NCBI GenBank assembly: GCA_047611425.1
Contig: JBLFWJ010000093.1
Coordinates: forward strand, 1 to 13,031
DNA: 13,031 nucleotides
Source of the DNA: JBLFWJ01 sp047611425
Lineage (GTDB): Bacteria > Bacteroidota > Bacteroidia > UBA10329
Direction: 5' to 3'
How positions within the stretch are numbered: position 1 is the stretch's first letter; each line of letters begins with the position of its first letter. Position numbers and translations under genes: made by a program. The notes below the pieces were generated by a model that made no database searches, was not told the origin of the DNA, and worked only from the letters and a program-made list of their open reading frames with translations. Positions 1 to 7,574 of this stretch are shown here, piece by piece.

Positions 1-769
1 TTCGGGTGAGTTGTTTTTCAATGGAAAACCATTGAAAGAGGATCATCTGCAACAAATCGGGTATCTACCTGAAGAGCGCGGTCTTTACAAGAAGATGAAG
101 GTTGGGGAGCAGCTATTGTATCTCGCCCAGCTTAAAGGAATGCCCAAAGCGGAAGCGCTTAAAAAGTTAAAGTTCTGGTTTGAGCGCTTCGAAATTCAAG
201 CGTGGTGGGAGAAGAAGGTTGAGGAATTGAGTAAGGGAATGGCGCAAAAGGTTCAGTTTATCGTGACTGTACTTCATGAACCGGAATTGCTAATTCTTGA
301 TGAGCCGTTCAGTGGATTTGATCCGATCAATACGAACTTGATCAAGGATGAGATTCTCAGATTACAGCAGAATGGAACGTCCATCATTTTTAGTACGCAC
401 AACATGGAATCTGTTGAGGAATTATGCGATCACATTGCGCTGATCAATAAATCCAAGGTGATTCTTGATGGGGAAGTGAACGAGATTCGTAATCGGTTCA
501 AGAATCACGAATACCAGATTCGTTTTAATGGATCTATGCCGGAATTTGGCACTTCATTAGGAACGTATGGTGAGCTTAAATCCCATGATGTTGAAAGTGG
601 TTTGGTTACGGCCAACGTTCAATTGACAGGAGGCGCAACGACCAATCAGTTGTTGACCAATATTATGCGAAGCGTGGATGTACAGGGATTTGAAGAGATT
701 CTTCCATCCATGAATGATGTTTTTATTCAGGCGGTTGAAGAACCGGAAATGGTGAAGGAAAATGAATAA
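1..769 (+). CDS. ABC exporter ATP-binding protein (NatA/YhaQ-like), 5' end outside window
   Basis: This is the ATPase subunit of an ABC-2 type exporter, a cytoplasmic protein that powers the permease encoded next. The open frame runs in from the left edge (first full codon at 2, reading SGELFFNGKPL), so the N-terminus with Walker A is missing; the TTG at 11 is not the real start. Visible motifs, numbered from that TTG: a Q-loop-region variant YLPEERGLYKKM (18-29) typical of this subfamily, the ABC signature LSKGMAQK (73-80), Walker B LLILDEP (93-99), D-loop SGFD (101-104) and the H-loop His130 in FSTHNM. About 100 residues after the H-loop resemble the DUF4162 regulatory tail of YhaQ-type ATPases. 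It overlaps the permease gene by 8 bases, which implies translational coupling. The substrate is unknown; NatA (sodium) is only a family label. Confidence 0.93.
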   Translation, partial: SGELFFNGKPLKEDHLQQIGYLPEERGLYKKMKVGEQLLYLAQLKGMPKAEALKKLKFWFERFEIQAWWEKKVEELSKGMAQKVQFIVTVLHEPELLILDEPFSGFDPINTNLIKDEILRLQQNGTSIIFSTHNMESVEELCDHIALINKSKVILDGEVNEIRNRFKNHEYQIRFNGSMPEFGTSLGTYGELKSHDVESGLVTANVQLTGGATTNQLLTNIMRSVDVQGFEEILPSMNDVFIQAVEEPEMVKENE

Positions 770-2099
770 AATAGGCCTCATCATTAGAAGGGAATACCTG
801 ACACGCGTTCGGAAGAAGTCGTTTATCATTATGACGATTCTTGGGCCGTTATTGATGGCAGGTTTGTTTATCGTTCCTGTGTTCATCGCAATGAATGCAG
901 ATGAGGAACAAGACATCCTAGTAATTGACGATAGTGGCCTGTTTGGCGATGCATTGGAAAGTGACGAGATTCTCACGTTTCATCATGCCAATAATATGGA
1001 GATGGATTCCGGTGTAGCGAATGTCCAAACGGGAGATTTTTCTTCACTGCTGTACATTCCTGCTCGAATCTTAAGCGATCCAAGTGGGGTGAAGCTTATG
1101 TATGAGACCCAGCCTGGAATCAGTACAATCAATTTTATTGAGAATTCGATTGAGGACGAGATTGAACGAATTAACCTGAAGAACTCAGGGATTGATATTG
1201 AACAGATTGAGAAGGCACGAGACGATGCAAAGATCGATCTAGTGACCTCTAAATTGGGTGACCTTGGCTCGGAGACTACGGACAATGCCGAGATGAATAT
1301 GGCCATGGGTATGATGGCAGCTGTGATGATATACATGTTCATTTTTCTATATGGTGTGCAGGTTATGCGTGGCGTAATCGAAGAGAAAACGAACCGAATT
1401 ATCGAGGTAATCATTAGCTCTGTAAAGCCGTTTCAATTGATGATGGGTAAGATCATCGGCATTGCTTTAGTGAGTCTTACTCAGTTTCTGTTGTGGGTTG
1501 GCCTGACCATGCTGCTTACTACTGCGGCATCTTCTTACATGGAAAATATGATGGGGGCGGAGAGCAATTCTCAGGTAGAGCAAATGCTGGCTGATAACCC
1601 AGCCATGATGGCAGATGGGGAAGAGTTAGAGATGAATCAGGAAAAGGTAGATGAGTTGATGTCGAATTTCAATTTGATTGACTTTCCTTTCTTGATTGGT
1701 ACGTTCTTGTTTTACTTCTTAGGTGGCTACCTTTTGTACAGCGCCCTGTTTGCGGCCGTTGGTTCTGCGGTGGATAATGAAGCTGACTCACAGCAATTCA
1801 TGTTGCCGATTACAGCACCAATCATTTTCTCATTTGTGATGGCCCAAGCTGTGATTCAGAATCCGGATAGTTCTATGTCCTTCTGGCTGAGTATCATTCC
1901 ATTCACCTCTCCAATTATTATGATGGTACGTGTACCATTTGGGGTTCCGATGGAAGAACTAGCCCTTTCAATGGCCATGCTTGTGGTTGGATTTATAGCC
2001 ACCACGTGGATGGCAGCTAAGGTTTACCGTATCGGTATTCTGATGTATGGTAAAAAGCCAAGCTTCAAGGAGATCTGGAAGTGGATGCGGCAGGGATGA
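762..2099 (+). CDS. ABC-2 type exporter permease (NatB/YhaP-like)
   Basis: This is the 445-residue membrane subunit that partners the preceding ATPase. A membrane segment at about residues 22-44 follows a basic amphipathic N-terminus (RREYLTRVRKKS). A large polar, presumably extracytoplasmic, domain (about 45-175) comes next. At least five more hydrophobic segments lie between about 180 and 418. The conserved cytoplasmic coupling motif of ABC-2 permeases, EEKTNRIIEVIISSVKPFQL, lies near residue 207, just after the second membrane segment. This layout (one TM, large outer loop, TM bundle) is the ABC2_membrane_3 / NatB pattern and the length is normal. The ATG sits inside the ATPase stop region (8-base overlap). 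The stop TGA overlaps the ATG of the Ppx/GppA gene (ATGA), so all three are probably one transcript. The exported substrate cannot be read from sequence. Confidence 0.93.
   Translation: MNKIGLIIRREYLTRVRKKSFIIMTILGPLLMAGLFIVPVFIAMNADEEQDILVIDDSGLFGDALESDEILTFHHANNMEMDSGVANVQTGDFSSLLYIPARILSDPSGVKLMYETQPGISTINFIENSIEDEIERINLKNSGIDIEQIEKARDDAKIDLVTSKLGDLGSETTDNAEMNMAMGMMAAVMIYMFIFLYGVQVMRGVIEEKTNRIIEVIISSVKPFQLMMGKIIGIALVSLTQFLLWVGLTMLLTTAASSYMENMMGAESNSQVEQMLADNPAMMADGEELEMNQEKVDELMSNFNLIDFPFLIGTFLFYFLGGYLLYSALFAAVGSAVDNEADSQQFMLPITAPIIFSFVMAQAVIQNPDSSMSFWLSIIPFTSPIIMMVRVPFGVPMEELALSMAMLVVGFIATTWMAAKVYRIGILMYGKKPSFKEIWKWMRQG
2067..2072 (+). promoter_or_regulatory. Possible ribosome binding site (AAGGAG) for a GTG start at 2081
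   Basis: AAGGAG lies inside the permease gene, 8 bases before GTG 2081 and 23 bases before ATG 2096. It is the best Shine-Dalgarno match I noticed in front of a gene here, but it also encodes permease residues, and this phylum relies little on such sites. It is recorded because it is the only argument for the longer Ppx/GppA start. Confidence 0.25.
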
Positions 2100-3019
2100 A
2101 AGGCCCGGTAACGCTCATCGACATTGGCACAAACACCTTTGAGTATTTGATTGCCAAATACGATGCTCAATCCTATGAGATTATAGATCAAGGCAAGATT
2201 CCAGTTTGGTTAGGAAAGGGTGGAATTGTGGATGGCATCATTCAAGAAGATGCGTTAGATAGGGCAGAGGTGGCGCTAAAAGATATCGCTGGACGAAGTA
2301 AGAAACTGCGGTCTAAAAAGATAATTGCGGTTGCAACGTCAGCGACCAGAGATGCTTCAAACTCATATCATTTAAATGACTTTGCCGAAGAACTTGGAAT
2401 TGAACTGCGAGTTATAGAAGGGGACGAGGAAGCTGCACTCATTCAAGAAGGTACTTCACTTGGATTGCCAAAAGACTTTCCGGATCATTTGATTATGGAT
2501 ATCGGTGGCGGAAGTACCGAGTTTATTCAGGTACAGAATGGTAAAGTTCTATGGAAAAGAAGCTTTGATATTGGCGTTACTCGGTTGCTCGAGCGAATAA
2601 AACCAAGTGATCCACTAACTCCAATTGACAGTGATCGAATTAGACTTCATATCCGCGCGATTTTAGCACCTCTTCGTCAGCAGATTACGGATAATCCTGT
2701 GTCAATATTACTTGGGTCCGCTGGCTCATTTGATTCACTTGTTGAGATGCTTCATGCTTCTGAAAAGCTGGATTCAAAAGAAGGATTGGTTCGAATAGAC
2801 CTCGGATTGTTTGGAGCTACTGATGCTAATCTTAGATCATCATCTATAAAAGATCGACAACAAATGGAAGGATTGATTCCAATGCGATCAACCACCATGC
2901 ATTTGGCCACCTTCATGATTGCGGAAGTAGTTCAAATGACGAAAGTGTCATCGATAATCCGTTCTCCTTTCGCGCTGAAAGAAGGGATGCTTAAACGTGT
3001 AATGCAGGAAACTAGTTGA
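2096..3019 (+). CDS. Ppx/GppA-type phosphatase (exopolyphosphatase family)
   Basis: This is a short Ppx/GppA protein (307 aa) with the ASKHA fold, expected to hydrolyse polyphosphate and/or pppGpp in the cytoplasm. Visible motifs: phosphate-1 loop LIDIGTNTFEYLIA at the N-terminus, the ATSATRDASN segment, VIEGDEEAALIQEG carrying the Glu that acts as general base in E. coli Ppx, and phosphate-2 loop MDIGGGSTEF. It lacks the C-terminal HD-like domain of the ~500-residue E. coli enzymes, as is usual for the short form. I chose ATG 2096 because it forms an ATGA overlap with the permease stop and puts the IDIGTN motif right at the N-terminus, as in relatives. An alternative GTG at 2081 adds five residues and has an AAGGAG eight bases upstream. 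The 3' end overlaps the convergent sulfotransferase gene by 8 bases. Polyphosphatase versus pppGpp hydrolase activity cannot be decided. Confidence 0.9.
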   Translation: MKGPVTLIDIGTNTFEYLIAKYDAQSYEIIDQGKIPVWLGKGGIVDGIIQEDALDRAEVALKDIAGRSKKLRSKKIIAVATSATRDASNSYHLNDFAEELGIELRVIEGDEEAALIQEGTSLGLPKDFPDHLIMDIGGGSTEFIQVQNGKVLWKRSFDIGVTRLLERIKPSDPLTPIDSDRIRLHIRAILAPLRQQITDNPVSILLGSAGSFDSLVEMLHASEKLDSKEGLVRIDLGLFGATDANLRSSSIKDRQQMEGLIPMRSTTMHLATFMIAEVVQMTKVSSIIRSPFALKEGMLKRVMQETS

Positions 3020-4667
3020 CAATCAGTCGAGCAGACTTCTCTCCAATTCTGATAATGTAAAGTCCATCAATCCAGCTGTTGGTATCGAATACCACTTTAC
3101 CACTGGTGACCGTTTCATTCAAAACAAGCTCGCCCATCAAATTGAATACCTGAAGGTTTTCTGAGTTAAGGTTATCCAATGTCAAATTGACAATATCGTT
3201 GGTTGGATTAGGCCAAATTGAGAAACTTGAATTGGCCGTTTCGTTAACTCCTAGAATGTTCTCGCAAAAAGCCGTGTCAGGGCTCAGTTCAATATAGCTT
3301 GGTTCGTCTAATTGGTTTACCAAATCACCCAAAAACATTGGACTGTATCGATTCATTCTGAATGTATTATTGGCAGAGATTGAAAGTGAATCACCTTGCG
3401 AAACAGGATTGCCACTAAGCAGTGGTGTCTTGTATTCCCAAACGATTTCTTCATCTTCATTAATCTCGAATGTGTAGCCATATCGGCCAACACATATTAG
3501 CGTGTTTCCGTTCGCCAATCGCTGAACGGTTGACAAGCCAGTAGAATGCATCACAGTTGAATCAGGTCTCTGGTAACTCCAATCGTAGGTTTCTGGCAAG
3601 TAAGTACCGCCACTTGAAATGAATCCCAATTCATACGAATCAAAGACTGGGGCTATGATGTTTACCGTACTGTAATCTGCTCCAAATCGATTGTTGAATA
3701 CAAGGATCTTATCGTAGTTCGGGTCGGAGTTTGTTAGTTGCTGATCAACCCAATGACAATCGTGTTGAAAGAATAGTTTCTGATCACTTGAGTCGCCTTG
3801 TCCATAATTTGCTGGGTTTCCCCAACGGAAAAGTAAGTCACCACCTTGGCCGCTAAATCCTCCAGTATGACTAGCAGCTTGAGCAGTAGTTGTGCTGTGG
3901 TCAATAATCCAAATCTCGTTAAACGTTGGAACGCTGATCATAATCTGATCCCAATTCTCATTGTAATCCATTGCGTTGGAATGCATCCAATCAGCCACCC
4001 CATTTCCTTTATTAATGTCAATTAACTCACGGTGTAGGCTTGGACTACCAAAATTGGCTTTTGTTGAATCGTGATCTTGAATCAAGTGATCCCATGCATT
4101 CCATCTCCAAACGATATTCGCAGAATCAGAACCAATTGGTTGGATTTCTATGATGTGTTCTGGCCACATTTCATCGCCATTTAGCTGCGAAGTGTCCTTG
4201 CCTGCAGCAATTACTTCGGAGGATAGCTTTCGATCCCAAGCAATCGCCAGAATGTTTCCGTTTGGCATAATGGTGAAATCATGATGGAGCCGAACTGTTG
4301 AGTCGTTGTAAAACCACCTCCAAGTAACATTATCGTTCCAATCTCTTATTTCTAGGGCTTCTCCGCCACCTCCGGCATGAATCAAAGAATTGGATGCAGG
4401 GCCTCGACCAATGGCTTTGTATAAGTTGCCGTCACCGTCTAAGTATGCCGAGTTCCCAGGTTTGTAAACGCTGTCTTGCCATGTTTTTACTACCTCACCA
4501 CAATTGTTCAGGAGGTAAACGTTGCTTTGATTGTGCGGGAACATCAGGTTGTATCCCTCATACGCTTCAATTGGATTGTAGCTGAGTAAGCCAACCGTAT
4601 TTTGAGAAAACGCGTTAATACAACTCAGGGTTAGAGTTGCAAGTAGGATTGATTTTAAAAATCTCAT
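3012..4667 (-). CDS. T9SS-exported arylsulfate sulfotransferase-like protein, downstream paralogue (active-site Arg replaced by Pro)
   Basis: This 551-residue secreted beta-propeller protein is of the ASST family, whose characterised members move sulfate between phenols through a sulfated His. A signal peptide (1-22, ending NAFSQ) leads into the propeller. Conserved stretches are LHHDFTIMPNGN (His128/129), DWMHSNAMDYN (His229), EIWIIDHSTTTAQAASHTGG, RWGNPANY and FFQHDCHW (His302). These Hiss match His252, His356 and His436 of E. coli CFT073 AssT in order and rough spacing. The residue 18 after His229, where AssT and the upstream paralogue have Arg, is Pro247 (codon at 3927-3929). Residues ~474-551 are a T9SS type A sorting domain with SIWPNPTNDIVNL and a GLYIIRIG...LIVN end. 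It is coupled by ATGA to the upstream paralogue. The fold and export are clear; classical sulfotransferase activity is doubtful. Confidence 0.85.
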   Translation of the reverse strand: MRFLKSILLATLTLSCINAFSQNTVGLLSYNPIEAYEGYNLMFPHNQSNVYLLNNCGEVVKTWQDSVYKPGNSAYLDGDGNLYKAIGRGPASNSLIHAGGGGEALEIRDWNDNVTWRWFYNDSTVRLHHDFTIMPNGNILAIAWDRKLSSEVIAAGKDTSQLNGDEMWPEHIIEIQPIGSDSANIVWRWNAWDHLIQDHDSTKANFGSPSLHRELIDINKGNGVADWMHSNAMDYNENWDQIMISVPTFNEIWIIDHSTTTAQAASHTGGFSGQGGDLLFRWGNPANYGQGDSSDQKLFFQHDCHWVDQQLTNSDPNYDKILVFNNRFGADYSTVNIIAPVFDSYELGFISSGGTYLPETYDWSYQRPDSTVMHSTGLSTVQRLANGNTLICVGRYGYTFEINEDEEIVWEYKTPLLSGNPVSQGDSLSISANNTFRMNRYSPMFLGDLVNQLDEPSYIELSPDTAFCENILGVNETANSSFSIWPNPTNDIVNLTLDNLNSENLQVFNLMGELVLNETVTSGKVVFDTNSWIDGLYIIRIGEKSARLIVN

Positions 4668-6286
4668 TGATTAATGAATTTGAATGTTTTTTGATTTTTT
4701 GAAGATTTCAGACTCAAAATATACATGCCTTTAGACCAGCCTTGGATTCCGAATATGGATTCTGGGCTATTGATGTTGAAAGACTTTATCGCTTTTCCTG
4801 ATAGATCGTATATCGTTCCGACTAGACCAATTGCATTGACCCCAATAATTTTGAGTTGACCGTTTGTTGAGACAACTCGAACATCATCAATCACGGTAGT
4901 GGAACTAATTCCAACAGGTTCTGGAATTATCGTACAAGGTGCAGGAATCGAGTCAATTTCAATCAAGCTACCGGGAGTCAATTCTTTTCCAATAAATGCT
5001 GGAAAATCAACAGGTAACCTTAAACCTCGAAACATCGCATTCTGAATGGGGTTGGTGCCTTGCGTCAAATTCCCCGATGTTGAAGATGGACTGACATACT
5101 CCCAAACTTTATTGTTGGTCGGTGTGATTTCGAAGAGACGTCCAGGGCTTCCTTCGCAAACCAACGTGTTTCCATTTGGCAATCTCTGGGCTCCGGAAAT
5201 TGTGCCGCTAGCAAAATCGGGTTCTTCATAATGCCAATCTGTGTTTGCTGGGCCAAATGCATTCGCACCCGGATTTGGAAAATCACCATTTACATCCATT
5301 TGTGGATCAAAAACATTTACCGCAGATCCAGCTGTTCCTCCTCCATTATTGAATACCATGAATTTCCCACCATCAGGTAAACTGTCAGGAATCCAATGTA
5401 TGTCGTGCGGGCCTAATAGCATTTGGTCGTCAACAGTTCCCCGGTCGTAGGTTAAAGGGTTTCCCCATCGGTACAAGTAATCTCCGCCCATGCCTCGGTC
5501 ACCTCCAGAATGAGATGCAGCCTCCACAGTTGTAGTACTATGATCGATTACGTAAATCTCACTGGATTTTCTGCTACTCATCACAATAAGATCATGTTCA
5601 GCATTGTAGTTTACTGCATTGCAGTGAAGAAAATCGGCAGAACCGTTAATGGAGTAATTTATATCTAGTAATTCTGGATGATCCGCAACAACCCCAAAGT
5701 TCAATTTTGTTGAATCGAAATCTTGAATAAAGTGATTCGATACATCCCATTCCCATACTACAATTCCACTGTCAGGATAGATAGGTTCTATCTCTTGGAT
5801 AACGGTTGGCCAAAGCTCATCAGTTATCGTAGCTGGATTTCTGCCATTAATAATTGATTGACTGTTAGAAAGGTAGCCCCAATTCAAAACCAGAACATTT
5901 CCATTTGGCAATGGCTCCACATCATGGTGTTGGTGTAACGTTGGATTAGAAACCTGATAATGCCACAAAAGATCACCTTCCCAAGAATATTTTTGAACCA
6001 AACCTCCGCTACCACCGCCCGAGTATATTGAGCTTACAACCTTACCAGTCCTTAGGATATCTCCATTTTCAAGAAGATAGGTTGCAAGCCCAGGCGTGCC
6101 TTCAGTTGCCCATTGATGAACACGATAGCCACAATTGTCAACGAGATACACCGTATCTGATCCGGAACCTGCGATAAACGTGTATCCGTTAAAGGCCTCA
6201 GGAAAGTTGAAGAAAACGCCTAATGTTTGTTGGCCCCAAGCATTGTGGGTGGCCAGAGCCATTACCAGAATTAATAGTCTTTTCAT
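4664..6286 (-). CDS. T9SS-exported arylsulfate sulfotransferase-like protein, upstream paralogue
   Basis: This is a 540-residue ASST-family beta-propeller, paralogous to the next gene. I set the start at ATG 6286 because MKRLLILVMALATHNAWGQ is a clean signal peptide; an in-frame ATG at 6328 would add 14 polar residues in front and run through the presumed promoter. Catalytic-type residues are HQHHDVEPLPNGN (His120/121), DFLHCNAVNYN (His221), SSRKSSEIYVID (Arg239) and LGPHDIHW (His294). The His221-Arg239 spacing of 18 equals His356-Arg374 in E. coli AssT, so this copy keeps the full set. It shares VIDHSTTT, ASHSGG and YRWGNP with its paralogue. The last ~80 residues form a T9SS sorting domain (DLSGKAIKSF, GMYILSLK, KTFKFINQ). 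It is the first gene of a two-gene operon transcribed away from the response regulator. Family certain, substrate unknown; aryl sulfates are only a family guess. Confidence 0.87.
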   Translation of the reverse strand: MKRLLILVMALATHNAWGQQTLGVFFNFPEAFNGYTFIAGSGSDTVYLVDNCGYRVHQWATEGTPGLATYLLENGDILRTGKVVSSIYSGGGSGGLVQKYSWEGDLLWHYQVSNPTLHQHHDVEPLPNGNVLVLNWGYLSNSQSIINGRNPATITDELWPTVIQEIEPIYPDSGIVVWEWDVSNHFIQDFDSTKLNFGVVADHPELLDINYSINGSADFLHCNAVNYNAEHDLIVMSSRKSSEIYVIDHSTTTVEAASHSGGDRGMGGDYLYRWGNPLTYDRGTVDDQMLLGPHDIHWIPDSLPDGGKFMVFNNGGGTAGSAVNVFDPQMDVNGDFPNPGANAFGPANTDWHYEEPDFASGTISGAQRLPNGNTLVCEGSPGRLFEITPTNNKVWEYVSPSSTSGNLTQGTNPIQNAMFRGLRLPVDFPAFIGKELTPGSLIEIDSIPAPCTIIPEPVGISSTTVIDDVRVVSTNGQLKIIGVNAIGLVGTIYDLSGKAIKSFNINSPESIFGIQGWSKGMYILSLKSSKNQKTFKFINQ

Positions 6287-6294
6287 CGGTATTG

Positions 6295-6302
6295 CAAAGA
6301 AA
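6295..6302 (-). promoter_or_regulatory. Candidate -7 box for the sulfotransferase pair
   Basis: Read on the minus strand this is TTTCTTTG, one mismatch from the Bacteroidota -7 consensus TAnnTTTG. It ends 8 bases before ATG 6286, so the leader would be very short. I see no clear -33 element. A 13-bp palindrome lies immediately upstream. Confidence 0.3.
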
Positions 6303-6314
6303 ACCGATTCGGTT
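6302..6314. repeat. 13-bp palindrome AACCGATTCGGTT, possible operator
   Basis: The arms AACCGA and TCGGTT are perfect inverted repeats around one central base. It sits in the divergent intergenic region, touching the candidate -7 box of the sulfotransferase operon on its upstream side, where a repressor or activator dimer could act. There is no direct evidence of function. Confidence 0.3.
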
Positions 6315-6391
6315 GGATTTGATGTCATTTTTAACAGCTGAATGCGATTTCGTTTTTCCGCTCAGATCCTTCCAAATTCCTCCTTGCATGA

Positions 6392-6399
6392 TACCTTCG
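6392..6399 (+). promoter_or_regulatory. Candidate -7 box for the response regulator gene
   Basis: TACCTTCG is one mismatch from TAnnTTTG and lies 17 bases before ATG 6417, giving a short leader. A closely similar TATCTTCG precedes the hydrolase gene at 8638. No convincing -33 element was found. Confidence 0.35.
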
Positions 6400-6416
6400 C
6401 AGCAAAGCAATTGAAT

Positions 6417-7574
6417 ATGCCCAAGATTCTGATTATTGATGATGAAGCGAGTATCCGTAAATCCATAAAGGAGATTCTGGAATACGAGAAGTATGAAGTG
6501 GATGAGGCGGCCGATGGAATGGAGGGCGTAATCAAAGTTAAAGGTGGCACTTATGATGTGATTCTATGTGACATAAAAATGCCGAAGATGGATGGCCTGG
6601 AAGTGTTGGAGCGAATCCGCCTGCTAAGTCCAGAGTCAGCAGTAGTAATGATTTCTGGTCATGGAAATATTGACACGGCTGTAAGCACCTTAAAGGAGGG
6701 TGCATATGATTACATCCCGAAACCGTTAGATCTCAACAGATTGATTGTTTCCGTTCGGAACGCCCTTGATAGAACCAACTTGGTTGCCGAAACCAAGGTG
6801 CTACGTAAAAAGGTGAGCCGTGGGTACCAAATGATCGGAGCGTCTGAAGGGATTATCAAGGTCAAGGATATGATTGGTAAAGTGGCCCCAACTGATGCTC
6901 GCGTGTTGATTACTGGGCCAAATGGAACTGGAAAAGAATTGGTAGCCAGAGCCATTCATGAACAAAGCCAGCGTGCAGAGGGGCCAATGATTGAGGTGAA
7001 TTGTGCGGCTATTCCATCTGAATTGATTGAAAGCGAATTATTCGGGCACGAAAAGGGAGCCTTTACGTCAGCAGTAAAGCAGAAGAAAGGCAACTTTGAA
7101 GCAGCTCATGGTGGCACTCTATTCTTAGATGAAATTGGAGATATGAGTCTGTCCGCACAGGCAAAAGTATTGAGAGCATTGCAGGAAAGTAGAATCATGA
7201 GAGTAGGTGGGGAGAAGGAAATTAAAGTGGACGTGCGTGTAGTGGCGGCAACCAATAAGGATCTGAAACATGAGATATCCGAAGGAAATTTTCGAGAAGA
7301 TCTTTATCATCGTTTGGGTGTGATTTTAATCCAAGTGCCGGCATTAAATGATCGGAAGGATGACATTCCACTTTTGGTTGAACACTTCTTGGATCTGATT
7401 TGCAATGAGCAAGGAATAGCGAAGAAAGGAATTGACAAGGATGCGATGAAAGAACTTCAAGCATACGATTGGAGCGGGAATATCCGAGAACTGCGAAACG
7501 TTGTAGAACGACTGGTAATACTTGGTGCAAAGTCTATCTCTAAAAAGGACGTAGAACAATTTGTAAAGCTTTAA
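6417..7574 (+). CDS. Sigma-54-dependent response regulator without DNA-binding domain
   Basis: This 385-residue NtrC-type response regulator would receive a phosphate from an unknown histidine kinase and drive sigma-54 RNA polymerase. The REC domain (1-~118) has acidic D8/D9, phospho-acceptor D52, S80 and K102. The AAA+ domain has Walker A GPNGTGKE (167-174), GAFTSA (214-219) in place of the canonical GAFTGA loop, Walker B TLFLDE (234-239), arginines R293 and R299 near the usual finger positions, and sensor II region WSGNIRELRN (352-361). The protein stops at QFVKL, soon after the AAA+ lid, so the Fis-type HTH of NtrC is absent, as in Helicobacter FlgR and chlamydial CtcC. I chose ATG 6417 because MPKILIIDDE is the normal REC start; an in-frame ATG at 6342 adds 25 unrelated residues. 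The stop overlaps the next start (TAATG). No kinase gene is in the window. Confidence 0.92.
   Translation: MPKILIIDDEASIRKSIKEILEYEKYEVDEAADGMEGVIKVKGGTYDVILCDIKMPKMDGLEVLERIRLLSPESAVVMISGHGNIDTAVSTLKEGAYDYIPKPLDLNRLIVSVRNALDRTNLVAETKVLRKKVSRGYQMIGASEGIIKVKDMIGKVAPTDARVLITGPNGTGKELVARAIHEQSQRAEGPMIEVNCAAIPSELIESELFGHEKGAFTSAVKQKKGNFEAAHGGTLFLDEIGDMSLSAQAKVLRALQESRIMRVGGEKEIKVDVRVVAATNKDLKHEISEGNFREDLYHRLGVILIQVPALNDRKDDIPLLVEHFLDLICNEQGIAKKGIDKDAMKELQAYDWSGNIRELRNVVERLVILGAKSISKKDVEQFVKL

Noticed and set aside
557..1414. Two minus-strand frames of about 140 residues opposite the ABC genes
   Set aside because: They are antisense to strongly conserved ABC coding sequence and show no recognisable domain.
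2084..2097. GATGCGGCAGGGAT occurs both here and at 11307-11320
   Set aside because: The 14-base match does not extend on either side and one such match is about what chance gives in 13 kb.
6342..6416. Upstream start for the response regulator giving 25 extra residues
   Set aside because: The extra residues do not resemble a REC domain and would be translated from the promoter region; MPKILIIDDE at 6417 is the normal family start.
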